Assembly: GCA_037349105.1 (NCBI GenBank)
Contig: JAYJMM010000083.1
Location: 992,001-1,056,000, forward strand
Direction of reading: 5' to 3'
From: Limnomonas spitsbergensis
Lineage: Eukaryota; Chlorophyta; Chlorophyceae; Chlamydomonadales
DNA length: 64,000 nucleotides
Positions 52,304-63,404 of the stretch are shown here, in pieces (position 1 is the stretch's first letter; each line of letters starts with the position of its first letter). The position numbers and the translations under genes were made by a program. The notes under the pieces are model-generated. The model worked only from the letters and a program-made list of their open reading frames with translations. It made no database searches and was not told where the DNA came from.

Positions 52304-54826
52304 TTCTTGGTCGCTGGACTCCTGCCTGGTTCTTGGCCTGCGCCTGTCCGCTCCCCTTGGATCTGAATTCGGTGATTCTGAGCGCGATCCATATCCACCT
52401 CCGCTGCCTCCTGACGGGCTGCGTCCTGGACGGTATCTGTCGAATCTGTTGTCATTGTCCTCCTGATCATCCCTTGACGGCTGTCTGCCTGCTCTTCCTG
52501 CGGAGCTTCGACTCCCATCGCGTGGCTGCCTTCCGGTCTCGCTTCTGCTTGGTCTGTCGCTCGACCCGGGTCTCCAAGGATGTGCTCTGCCTGGTCATGC
52601 CTGCTCCCTGGGCGGTTCCTGGCTTTGCCGATCCTGCTGTGCTCCCCTGCCGCATTCATTGGTTCCTCTGGGTTGCTCCTGGCTTTGCTGCCTTGGCTGT
52701 TCCCGGCTGTCTGCCTGCCCCCTGGGCGGTTCCTGGCCTTGCCGCTCCTGCTGTGCTCCCCTGCTGCATTCATCGGCTCCTCTGGGTTGCTCCTGACTTT
52801 GCTGCCTTGGCTGTTCCCTGTTGTATCCCTGCTCTCTGGGTATTTCCTGGCTTTGCCAGTACTGCTGTCCTTCACTGCTTGCTTGCCCCCTGGGCTGCCC
52901 TCTGTACTGTCTTCCTGGCTGCGTTCCTCATGTGTAATTCCTGGCGAAGGAATCAGATTGCGTTTCCCCTCTGGCTTCCTGCCTTCTTGATCCGTTGCTG
53001 CGCACACTGCCTGCTGGCTCATCCTGTTGCGCTCCTCTTGCCGCTCCCTCTTGCCTGTTCCTCAGGAATTCCTCAATGTTATCCAATTGGGTCTCCTGGC
53101 ATGTGTTCTCTTTGTCCTCGACGATGCGCAGGAGTGCATAGGATTCCTGCCTGCTTGCTCTGCGCGTTGCTACGCCCTGCTCAGCCATCCTGGCCAGTGA
53201 TCGGCTAGTCAACTCCACTCTTTCGTTGGCGGCTGGGCTACTGGCCCTGGGTTCTTCCCTGCCCCTTGGCCGTCCCCTGAGGCTTGGCTCACTGCTGACC
53301 TCAAAAAACTCCGATCTGGGTATCGGTGTTGGCGCGGCCCTGGCCTGCTGCTGCCACCTTTTGACTTCCCTGAGATCTGCAGGTTGTTGCGCTGCTGTTT
53401 CGAATCCTTCCCACACCTGGTCCTCCTCATCTTCTGGTTCGGAAGTGTGCTCCACTGGATGTTCAGTCACCTCATCACACCACTCATCTGCGAAAGCCTT
53501 GACAGCTAGGGCTGCTTCACGTCCTACCCTTCCCTTGGACACCTGTCCAAGGGCGGCCAACAGCACTGCCCTGTCCTGCCCGGTGTGGGACATACCCAGC
53601 ATGGCCTTTGTTGCCCATCCCTGCAGATGATGGGCCCTGAACTCCTCAATGGCTGCGATTTGATCCTGGAGTTGCGAGAACGTCCTGGTACATACTTCTT
53701 TCCACAGGTTTGTTGCCCACTGCAAAAGTCCTGCCCAGCCGAGCGGCTGCATTTGCTTTTCTGGCTCCTCTTCGACGCTGACCTCTTCCACTGCCCTGGA
53801 GCGCTCTGGCTCGCTAGGTCTGGCATCCTGCGCCTGCGCTGGTCTTGGAAAAAATCCACGCCTGATTCCCTTGCTGCTGCCGCCTTGCATCTGGTTGCTA
53901 GACCACTCCTTGGGTGTCTGCACAGGTCTGCCCACACTGGGCGCAAACTTGGACAGCGGTGTCCCGTAGACTGTGGATCCCACCCCTCTTTTAACCAGCA
54001 CCTTGCGTGGTCGCATTGGCTGTCTTGGGCGCAGTCCTGTCACTGGCTGCCGCTCCTTCTCTTCTTGCATCGGCTCAGGCAGCTCCTCCTCGGATATTAG
54101 GTCAGCCCACGGTTTTCCCACTGGTACAGCTGACTTTTCCTGCGGTTTTCTGCTGCTCCGCGGGACCTGCCTGGTTCCCGACGTCTGGATCTCAGCTTCC
54201 ATGCGCGTGACTTCTGCAAGTATACTCTCAACTTCCATGTCCTCTGCTTCCATTCGCTGTTTGTCTGGGCAGGTTTTATCATTGCCTGCAAACCCGCCTG
54301 GGGCTGCGGCTACCTCGGCCCTGAGATCCGGTTGGCTGGGCTCATCTTTAACCCGTTGTGCAACCCTTGCCACCCTGGGCAGAATCTGCTGCGGCGCGGC
54401 CTCAGGTTCACCGCTCTGCCGCGTGTCACAGCTCTGGGACGCTTCCGTTGCCTGATCCAAGACCAGCTCTGGGGTTCCCGCTTGAGTCTGCCACTGCTCG
54501 AAATTCAGACTGCTGTCTGAACCAGCGGGCAATGGACCCCCTCGACCAATGCCTTTTCGCGTTACGAGCACTGCACCATCTGCCTGCGCCCCTGCCTCTC
54601 TGGGCGGTTCACGGCCCGGCTCAGGCATCTTGCGGTCCTCTGCAGATGGTTCCGCTGGCCCTGCCAGCTTCTCCGCCATTAACAGGGCTTCTGCCACAAA
54701 TTCAACGCTAGCATTCCTCAGGTCTACACCCGGCTCCAGCCCCCTCAGACGCCCACTCTTTCTTTGGACATCAGGGTGCTGGTGCCTATCGGGATTCAGA
54801 TCTACGCCTGTCATTTCCACAGGCAC
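52304..54826 (-). pseudogene. Gag N-terminal region of copy B
   Basis: The frame 52,928-54,826 (632 codons) matches copy A from MTGVDLNPDRHQHPDV onward: low-complexity Glu/Pro/Ala-rich DNA, a helix block (QVSKGRVGREAALAVKAFADEW) and Arg/Ser-rich ends. TGA near 52,928 breaks it where A has Gly (NYTGGTQPG). The 18-residue repeat region follows in an unannotated frame (52,600-52,920); a 240-codon frame overlapping it (52,300-53,022) is out of register. Confidence 0.6.
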
Positions 54827-54839
54827 TTTACGAACCGCA

Positions 54840-55164
54840 CGGTCCTGCAGGTGTGCTGGCTACACCCCCTACAAAGATCTGCTAACGTTAGGCTTCTGCC
54901 CCTTGTTCCTACTGCAATCTGGTGAGGATCTGCAAGTCAAGACTGGACGGCAGGTACAGCAATCAGCAGGATAGGCCTCGCCTTTCTGCTTTTCTGCTCA
55001 CTAATTTTAATCTGGCGGAATCCTCCTTCGCCCTTTTTTCTGCTTGCTAATTTTTAATCTGGCGGAATCCTCCTTCGCCCTTTTTAGCCCCTCCCACCTT
55101 TGCTGGCTGGGCTGCTTCTAGATGGCACACGTCCCGCTTGGATGTCTCGCGTCCTGCGCGGCGG
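54840..55164 (-). other. 5' leader of copy B
   Basis: Matches 15,545-15,815 of copy A. It includes a tandem duplication of about 45-50 bp (aatctggcggaatcctccttcgccc occurs twice at 55,008 and 55,060) not present in A. It ends exactly at the TA target of the 8.6-kb insertion. Confidence 0.6.
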
Positions 55165-55179
55165 TACGTCGGTAACATG

Positions 55180-56229
55180 AGAGCGCTTGATTTGGCCGCT
55201 TGATTTGCCCCCTATTTCAAGCCACTGGAAGACAGAGGCTTGAACGCACCTCGTTTCAAACGACAATCAGGCGTGTCCACTGAAAAGTCGAATTGACATC
55301 TATCGCCTGGAAATACTGTAAGTTACCAATTTTACCGAGGTAGATGTAGTGAATCACGACGGCGATTGACACAGGCGCCTATCGCAGGTCGCCTAGCGTG
55401 TACCGTAGGCAACCGACTTATAACAACTTTCAGCCGTGACTTTCTTACGCTTCGCAGGCTTTAAATGCGATCGAAAGTTGTACTACTGTGGTTAGGCATC
55501 AACTTACTGGGACGGCTAGCTCTCATTAACAAAGAAAGGTTGAGGGGCGCTTGAGGAAGTTGTATGATACCGTAAGCACCCCAAGGCTTCTAAGCAGCAT
55601 ACACAAGGTCGCTAAGGTCACTAAGGTCACTAAGCTGCAGCAGCGGAAGCCTACCAGCATGTGTGCAGAAGCAAGAGTTATCCGGCAGCTCATAATTTTG
55701 ACCGCCCTAAGCGAACGTCAGCAGATGCGACAAGAGTAAAGGAGACAGCAACAGAAGGATTCAGCGGTACAGCTCTCAGTGTCGGGTGGAGTCAGCACTA
55801 TGGGACTCGTTTTTGAGCTTGCATGTCTCGCATGTGTTGTGACTTGCCCATACCATATGCACATCGCCCAAGCGCAACGCCCCGCCCGCATGCGCACCAC
55901 CCTTCTTGCATGCGCATTTCCCTCGAGCAAGAGCAGCGCACCGCACGTATACTAGCACATCCTGGTCTTCCTATCACCGGCCTGTTTGCACAGTGCCCCA
56001 CCGGTACTTGAATCCGTAGCACCCGATCACCTCATGCGCATGCACATCGCCCCGACGGATGGGCAACGCCGTCTAAATGCCTCGCCAGCCTGCGGATTGG
56101 TGTAGTGCCCCACCCACCTGCAGTGCCCGCCCGTATTATTTACTGTGCACAGCGCCCGCCCGTATTACCGTGCCCCTCCGATGAGTGTAGTGCCCCACCC
56201 GCATGCACAGCGCTTGCCTGTATGAACAG
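55180..56229. other. Left part of the 8.6-kb element, no recognised gene
   Basis: Two cgcttgatttg-type strings (55,183-55,205) sit next to the left end. A short direct repeat ggtcactaa occurs three times near 55,610-55,635. Pyrimidine-rich sequence with cgcccgcatgcgcacc-like strings (55,880-56,220) leads into the 59-bp array. No supported coding region. Confidence 0.4.
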
Positions 56230-56930
56230 TGCCATGCAAGTGGGTGCTACGCTCTTTCCAGAGACACTGGCTTAAGAGGGTAACGCATCATGCCGTGCAA
56301 AACAACAACCCTAAACCATCAACGGTGTGCACCGCAACCGCCCATTTTTCCTGTGCCCTACCAATGGGTGCATCGCTTAACCGGTGGGTGCACCGCTTCA
56401 TCGGCATGCACCACAACCGCCCGTGTTTGCCGTGCCCTGCTGGTGGGTTTTGCGCTTCACCAGCATGCACAGTAAACGCCCTTATTTCCTGTGCCCTACT
56501 GGTGAGTGTTGCGCTTCACCAGCATGCACCCCAACCGCCCGTATTTCCTGTGCCCTACTGGTGGGTGTTGCGCTTCAGTAGCATGCACCGCAACCGCCCG
56601 TATTTCCTGTGCCCTGCTGGTGGGTGTTGCGCTTCACTGGCATGCACCGCAACCGCCCGTATTTTCTGTGCCGTGCTGGTGGGTGTTCCGCTTCACCATC
56701 ATGCACCCAACCGCCCGTATTTCCTATGCCCTGCTGGTGGGTGTTGCGCTTCAGTAGCATGCACCACAACCGCCCGTATTTCCTGTGCCCTGCTGGTCGG
56801 TGTTCCGCTTCACCGGCATGCACCCTAACCGCCCGTATTTCCTGTGCCTTGCTGGTGGGTTTTGCGCTTCACTAGGATGCACCGCAACCGCCCGTATTTC
56901 CTGTGCCCTGCTGGTGGGAGTTGTGCTTGA
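56230..56930 (+). repeat. 59-bp tandem array, about 12 units
   Basis: The unit contains aaccgcccgtatttcctgtg followed by ccctgctggtgggtgttgcgcttcac. The period is 58-59 bp, measured from successive catgcacc starts at 56,582, 56,641, 56,700, 56,758 and 56,817. The array continues into a short non-repeat tail with tgaaagattttgtgaagggt. Confidence 0.85.
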
Positions 56931-57149
56931 GGTTTCTATAGTGAAAGATTTTGTGAAGGGTCCTGAGTTCTTTAAGATTAATGTGTGGAAATGGGTCCGA
57001 GGGGAGCCTTGCACACAGGTATATGCCGTTACCCCCCAGTCTGATTCTGATTCCGAGTGATTCATGCTGATTTAGAGTGGACATTTAAATTATTATTATG
57101 CTTGAACTGAGTGTAACAGTAGATTGAACTGATTGTAACAGTATGTGTA

Positions 57150-58190
57150 CTCGATGCGCGGCTCATTGGCTTTTAGTCTAAGCGCCGTCTCTGTTGTGCT
57201 ATGAATGCTTGTTGGGCAGAAGCACCTACCATGACGGTCACTACACCACTACAAGTATCAATTCACGGACCTTATAACACAAAGTAAGATTCAGAACTAG
57301 ATGCGGGACTCATTGGCTTTCAGTCTAAGCGCCGTCTCTGTTGTGCTATGAATGCTTGTTGGGCTGAAGCACCTACCATGACGGTCACTACACCACTACA
57401 AGTATCCATTCACGGACCTTATTACACAAAGTAAGATTCAGAACTAGATGCAAGACTCATTGGCTTTCAGTCTCAGCGCCGTCTCTGTTGTGCTATGAAT
57501 GCTTGTTGGGTTGAAGCACCTACCATGACGGTCACTACACCACTACAAGTATTTATTCACGGACCTTATTACACAAAGTAAGATTCAGAACTAGATGCAA
57601 GACTCATTGGCTTTCAGTCTAAGCGCCGTCTCTGTTGTGCTATGCATGCTTGTTGGGTTGAAGCACCTACCATGACGGTCACTACACCACTACAAGTATC
57701 CATTCACGGACCTTATAACACAAAGTAAGATTCAGAACTAGATGCGGGACTCATTGGCTTTCAGTCTAAGCGCCGCCTATGTTGTGCTATGCATGCTTGT
57801 TGGGCTGATGAAGCACCTACCATGACGACGGTCACTACACCACTACAAGTATTTATTCACGGACCTTATAACACAAAGTAAGATTCAGAACTAGATGCGG
57901 GACTCATTGGCTTTCAGTCTAAGCGCCGTCTCTGTTGTGCTATGAATGCTTGTTGGGCTGAAGCACCTACCATGACGGTCACTACACCACTACAAGTATT
58001 TATTCACGGACCTCATAACACAAAGTAAGATTCAGAACTAGATGCGGGACTCATTGGCTTTCAGTCCTTACTGATGTGTTATATATGGTTGTTGGGCTGA
58101 AGCACCTACCATGACTGCAAGTACACCACTACTGATATTCATTCATGGACTTCATAACACACAGTTTAGAACGGTGCATACCCGCTGGGC
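57150..58190 (+). repeat. 147-bp satellite-like array, about 7 units
   Basis: The same string atgcgggactcattggcttt or its variants starts at 57,301, 57,448, 57,595, 57,742, 57,895 and 58,042: a period of exactly 147 bp except for one unit with a 6-bp insertion. The last unit is diverged. The units are very similar, so amplification is recent. Confidence 0.9.
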
Positions 58191-58377
58191 CATGCTTAAC
58201 GCTCGGCCGCGTGGGGCTGGTAGGAATGACTAGGCTCAATTCCAGCTACCCTGCACAGCCTGGGCCATGGTGCAGCCATGCCATCCTCCTATGTGAGGGG
58301 GCAGGAACATGGAACCCGGCATAACACAAATCATTATTGACTACATGCGGGACAGAATGCCACTCACGGACAAGTCA

Positions 58378-58432
58378 CTGACGTTACACCTTTGGGCCCT
58401 CCAAAAAAAGGCTCCGCCGCGTGGGCGCCCTC
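58378..58432 (+). repeat. Short dispersed repeat, copy 3
   Basis: gacgttacacctttgggccc, an A-rich bridge, then ggctccgccgcgtgggcgcc. It lies inside the 8.6-kb element, while copies 1 and 2 lie in or near the TSSC4-like gene. Confidence 0.65.
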
Positions 58433-58630
58433 AGAAACAAGTGCCCACACAAATGACGTGTGTGCAACCGAGTCAAGTTGAGCACCGCTTAGTAAATTAG
58501 AAATACGACTAAGTAACAGAAGCTTGCACCTGAAGACCATCAATCAGGCAATGGCTGACAGCCTTCAGTCACAACACATGCTTGCACCTCTCTGCATCAT
58601 GATATATGAATTTGAAAGCTACTTCATGTG

Positions 58631-61424
58631 TCAGCACAGGGCTGCAATGGCATCACATGGGACGCAGGGGATCAGGTGATTAACAGGGTAAGTGGTGTAA
58701 ACCGGCTTAACCACACCCTTGCCAACCACATACATGTGGTTGCGCGGCGCAGTGATCCCCATCACATCTGCGTGCGAGGGCCCACCGCTGTGAAGGAGGA
58801 AGGGATGGATAATTAGCGCTTGGTCAGGGTGCAACAGCAGGTCGCGCCGCACGAGCATGCTGTGGGCGCTCGCAAACACACCCACCCAATCCTTCATAGC
58901 CTCGTAATCCTTGCCATCCTCCTCGCCCCTTTTCACCCACTTGGCGAAGTCCATCATTAAGGTGTGGCTCCGAGGCACAACTGCGATGTACAATAGCTCT
59001 GTGGTGGTAATCACAACCCAACCATCTGGCTGCTCCGGCTGGATGAGGATGTCGGTGTGCTCCTGCTGTCTCCCAACTTTCTCCTTGCCATTCAGTATCC
59101 ACGCTGAAGAGGTGACTGTCAGCAACTCCCTGGCAGCTCCATCAGAGAGTCCACTGGCGCCGTTGACAAATGCTTGGAGGAGGCCACGCTTGCCGAGCTC
59201 CGACATGACGTACTCGTCAAACCTCTCCAAACCTCTGAGCTACATCCAGAGGAAGGGAGGGGGGGGGGGGGGACCAAAGTAAGAGGGGATAGTAGGGATT
59301 GGGGTTCCCCTCTAGTTTTCTAAAAATATAGTAGTACTAGGGTGGTGCGCAAGCAAGCTGGCCAGCAGTACTAGGGTGGTGCGCAAGCAAGCAGGCCAGC
59401 AGTACTAGGGTGGTGCGCAAGCAAGCTGGCCAACAGTACTAAAGTGGTGCGCAAGCAAGCTGGCCAGCAGTACTAGGGTGGTGCGCAAGCAAGCAGGCCA
59501 GCAGTACTAGGGTGGTGCGCAAGCAAGCGGGCCAGCAGTACTATGGTGGTGCGCAAGCAAGCTGGCCAGCAGTACTAGGGTGGTGCGCAAGCAAGCAAGC
59601 CAGCAGTACTAGGGTGGTGCGCAAGCAAGCAAGCCAGCAGTACTAGGGTGGTGCACAAGCAAGTTGGCCAGCAGTACTAGGGTGGTGCGCAAGCAAGCTG
59701 GCCAGCAGTACTAGGGTGGTGTGCAAGCAAGCTAGCCAGTAGTACTAGGGTGGTGCGCAAGCAAGCAAGCTGGCCAGCAGTACTAGGGTGGTGCGCAAGC
59801 AAGCTGGCCAGCAGTACTAGGGTGGTGCGCAAGCAAGCTGGCCAGCAGTACTAGGGTGGTGCGCAAGCAAGCAGGCCAGCAGTACTGGGGTTGTGCGCAA
59901 GCAAGCAGGCCAGCAATACTAGGGTGGTGCGCAAGCAAGCAGGCCAACAGTACTAGGGTGGTGCGCAAGCAAGCTGGCCAGCAGTACTAGGGTGGTGCGC
60001 ACGCAAGCAAGGTGGCCAGCAATACCAGGGTGGTGCTCAAGCAAGCTGACCAACAATACCAGTGTGGTGCGCAAGCAAGCTGGCCAGCAGTACTGGGGTT
60101 GTGCGCAAGCAAGCAGGCTAGCAGTACTAGGGTGGTGCGCAAGCAAGCAGGCCAGCAATACTAGGGTGGTGCGCAAGCAAGTCGGCCAGCAATACTAGGG
60201 TGGTGCGCAAGCAAGCTGGCCAGCAGTACTAGGGTGGTGCGCACGCAAGCAAGCTGGCCAGCAATACCAGGGTGGTGCGCAAGCAGGCTGTTCAGCAATA
60301 CCAGTGTGGTGCGCAAGCAAGCGGGCCAACAGTACTAGGGTGGTGCGCAAGCAAGCTGGCCAGCAGTACTAGGGTGGTGCGCAAGCAAGCAGGCTAGCAG
60401 TACTAGGATGGTGCGCAAGCAAGCAGGCCAGCAGTACTAGGGTGGTGCGCAAGCAAGCAGGCCAGCAGTACTAGGGTGGTGCGCAAGCAAGCAAGCCAGC
60501 AGTACAAGGGTGGTACGCAAGCAAGCTGGCCAGCAGTACTAGGGTGGTGCGCAAGCAAGCAGGCCAGCAGTACTAGGGTGGTGCGCAAGCAAGCGGGCCA
60601 GCTAGGGTGGTGCGCAAGCAAGCTGGCCAGCAGTACTAGGGTGGTGCGCAAGCAAGCTGGCCAGCAGTACTAGGGTGGTGCGCAAGCAAGCAAGCCAGCA
60701 GTACAAGGGTGGTGCACAAGCAAGTTGGCCTGCAGTACTAGGGTGGTGCGCAAGCAAGCAGGCCAGCAGTACTAGGGTGGTGCGCAAGCAAGCTGGCCAG
60801 CAATACTAGGGTGGTGCGCCAGCAAGCAGGCCAGCAGTACAAGGGTGGTGCGCAAGCAAGCTGGCCAGCAATACCAGGGTGGTGCGCAAGCAAGCTGGCC
60901 AGCAAAACCAGGGTAGTGCGCAAGCAAGCTGGCCAGCAATTACAGTGTGGTGCGCAAGCAAGCGGGCCAATAGTACTAGGGTGGTGCGCAAGCAAGCTGG
61001 CCAGCTAGTAGGGATTGGGGTTCCCCTCTAGTTTTCTAAAAATATAGTAGGTAAGCACATGATCAACAACGAGGTGCATGAGCCCATTGATGCAGCGGTT
61101 AAGGTATGTGTGCATTACCGAACCTGTCCATGTTTTATCCACTTTCTCTGTCTCCTCCGGATTGCCACCCCCCTTCTCCAGCACAGAGGAAATGTAGCAG
61201 TTAGGGACGTGCTTCCGCTGGCCGCTGGCCTTTGTCTCCGTACTCCTGCTTGTGTTTGAGGCCGAGACATCATCGAAGACGTTAACCAGGTCCTGATCCA
61301 TCCCCTTGGTGAGATTTAAGAGATGGGACCCCAGATCACTCGAGGATTCGAAGGTGCCAGCCAATCCTGACTTGTACAGGTCCTCTGAGCTAGGAAATAG
61401 CTGAACTATCAGGAAGCCGCCCAT
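58631..61424 (-). CDS. 2-oxoglutarate/Fe(II) oxygenase-like gene, at least two exons
   Basis: The last exon is 59,239-58,631 (acceptor gatgtag, phase 0, 202 residues). The upstream exon is about 61,424-61,060. The last exon has an HTD triplet (QQEHTDILIQ, 59,051-59,059), VVPRSHTLMMDF and, about 85 residues on, DQALIIHPFLLHSGGPSH with a His (58,790) and APRNHMYV with an Arg. An H-x-D ... H set with PRSH resembles phytanoyl-CoA-hydroxylase-type oxygenases. The spacing to the Arg is longer than usual, so activity is uncertain. The upstream exon (LGSHLLNLTKGMDQDLVNVFDD and a TWTGSVMHTYLNRC end) has no known motif. The intron between them holds the 34-bp array. The gene is cargo of the TIR element. 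Confidence 0.45.
59290..61052 (+). repeat. 34-bp minisatellite, about 49 units, bracketed by a 41-bp direct repeat
   Basis: The unit is agtactagggtggtgcgcaa plus gcaagctggccagc, 59,333-61,005, with variants of the cagg/ctgg/cggg position. The array is flanked on both sides by the same sequence containing gggattggggttcccctcta and ttttctaaaaatatagta (59,292-59,331 and 61,011-61,049). It lies in the intron of the oxygenase-like gene. There are no variable spacers between units, so it is not a CRISPR array. Confidence 0.9.
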
Positions 61425-61948
61425 GCCAGCCTGAGTGTGTGCCAGCCTGAGTGTGTGCCGCCCATGCTAGCCTGAGTGTGTCTTAAAAAAAGGTTTGACC
61501 AGCTGGCCTCTAACGAAATATGAAAGAAAGAAATGCACATGCCCGTCACACATGCTAGTGATTCTTCACACAAGGTCGGAATCGTCCCGCGCCATATCAC
61601 AACGTGGACTATCCACGTTGTGATAATGTGTGAACATCACAAGGCGGTGTTAGGTTTGTGTGGGGCATCTCTCCTATCCCCCCTCTGAAATAGAGAGGGG
61701 TGTGGGATAGATAGAGGCTGCTAAGAATACAAATAACCGAAGCGTTGCTCGAGGGGTTGTTGGTACGTAATACTAAGTTCGGACGGTGTGGACGTGTGCT
61801 CGTTAATGTGCCTGGATCCACCATACAGCTATTCGTCCAGACGCACTAGGGCATCAGCTCCCTATCTATTATTTCTGTCTTCTCTCCTATTCTCCCCTTT
61901 CCTTTACCCGCCCTAGAGTCGCTCAATAATTTGAAATCTGACTGAAGG
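61425..61948. other. Spacer between the two divergent cargo genes
   Basis: It contains three short tandem copies of gccagcctgagtgtgtg-like sequence next to the oxygenase-gene exon (61,427-61,482) and a near-perfect palindrome (61,595-61,625). It probably holds the promoters of both genes, since they point away from each other. Confidence 0.4.
61595..61625. promoter_or_regulatory. 31-bp palindrome between divergent genes
   Basis: Two 14-bp arms, tatcacaacgtgga and its exact complement, with cta in the middle. The arms contain ACGTGG, a G-box-like core. Its position midway between divergent genes suggests an operator or enhancer site; this is inference from symmetry and place only. Confidence 0.4.
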
Positions 61949-63107
61949 ATGTCCGAGGGCCGGGGTGCGCGCCTGAGGATTAGGACCTCCAAGGCCGCGC
62001 CTTCTGCACGCATCATAAAGGAATCGACACGTGCACAAAAGAAGGCTCGGAGGGCTGACGCGCAAGCAGATGCAATTGCTGGTTTCCTTTCAGCTGATAA
62101 ACCTGCAGCTGGAGGGTCAGCTGCGGCCGCTCTGCCGACACCAGCGAGCCTTCAGATTCTGAAGGATCTGACAGCGACGGTGAGATCAGACGTGAGAGAA
62201 TGCATTTCTGGCGGCCTATCCATACTTTCTGGTTCGCTAATTTCCGTATATTGCTATACAGAGAATGCGGTGGAAGAGGCGGAGGCTGTGGGAAAGAAGC
62301 GAAAGAGGGCTCTGTCCTTAGTTAGGCGTCTCTCCTCCGGCGGGGAAGACGACGAGCGAGGCAACGGGGCAGTGGCAAACAAGCATGGTGCGCAGTCAAA
62401 CAAAAGAGTAGTATGTCATGAAGCTTACCTAATACCTTAAGGCATGTTTACGAGCTTATATCCATCTCCCTGCTTTGTAGTGGAGCCAGTTTACGAAATC
62501 GCACCACCGCAAAGGTTTCACAAAGGCCCTGACAAAGACGGCCAGCAAGATTGAAGTCAGTGGACAACTTCAGGGCATGGGCTGATGGGCTGCTGGTGGA
62601 CAACATGTATAGGTGGGTACGTTTGAATGATATTGGTTCACTCCACCTACTGCCAACGAATCACAGGTTCTCCTCATATCATACATTGGCAATTTTGGAT
62701 TGTTATTGCATAGTCATTTGCTGATTATACCAACCCCTCACTCACATAGGTCTCTCCCCAACGGTGGCCCCTTCGACCATTATTGCTTTCAGGCATCGCC
62801 CGGGCACTGGAGCCGTCATCCGCATCGAGCATAAGCGCCCAGACCCGACATGCTCTCGCCAAAGTGATTGCGTCGCTGGAGCAGCTTGCCTTCTTCAGCT
62901 TCAAGGTATGATTATTTATTTTGTTTAAGCTATTCATGAATGGCCATGTTACTTGCATAACAGCTTAAACACCAGCGTATTATTCTGAATCTGAAAGATC
63001 CTCAAAAACCCTGTCTCATCCCAAAACATTCCTTATCTTTTGTTCCTGTCTACTCTTTTTAGGTCAAGGAGAGGCTACATAACAAGCCAGGGAGTGAGCC
63101 ATGCTAA
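61949..63107 (+). CDS. Spliced cargo gene of unknown function
   Basis: Exon 1 (61,949-62,410) encodes a basic N-terminus (MSEGRGARLRIRTSKAAP, RAQKKARR) and a helix (ILKDLTATVRSDVRECI). It ends at a strong donor GTATGT. Exon 2 starts at 62,481 (WSQFTKSHHRKGFTKAL) and appears to shift frame by one base before VDNFRAWADGLLVDNMYR (donor near 62,612). Exon 3 (about 62,752-62,909) encodes HALAKVIASLEQLAFFSFK. The last exon (63,063-63,107) ends VKERLHNKPGSEPC and a stop. GT-AG sites are good. The protein would be about 250 residues, basic and nuclear-looking. No family is recognised; it may be an element-encoded DNA-binding protein. The frame slip may mean this copy is broken. Confidence 0.4.
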
Positions 63108-63404
63108 GGACATCATCGAGGAGATGGCGATAGTTCAGGCCGAGGGAGATGCATATGGATGGGAGAAGATGATAATTCAGGTGTATGGCAAGAACTGCTA
63201 GCTCCATTGTGAGGCAGCGGTGACAACCACTGAATTGTTGGCATCCAGAGGTGTGACACTAGTGCTAACTTCAACTGAGTGTGGCCCAGGATATTTGCTG
63301 ATGAGCTAGGATTTTTTGTTGGCGGTCTAGGGTGAAGCGCTGGTGGCTTATGAATTTACTCCCGGTGGCTTAGGGATTATTGACTTTTGTAATGACCTTT
63401 GATT

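Noticed and set aside
56229..56828. 199-codon Cys-rich repeat frame, possible secreted Cys-rich protein
   Set aside because: It follows a 59-bp repeat with changing frame and no signal peptide. The opposite strand is also open, so I treat it as satellite DNA.
58631..59239. TET/JBP base-modifying oxygenase
   Set aside because: The HxD ... H pattern is shared by all 2OG oxygenases, and no TET/JBP-specific feature is visible. It was kept as a generic oxygenase-like call.
59783..60995. Minus-strand frames with repeated ACLLAHHPSTAG-like protein, possible surface protein
   Set aside because: The frame arises from the 34-bp array in an intron. Frames break irregularly because 34 is not a multiple of 3.
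59333..61005. CRISPR-like array
   Set aside because: All units are contiguous without unique spacers, and the genome is eukaryotic.
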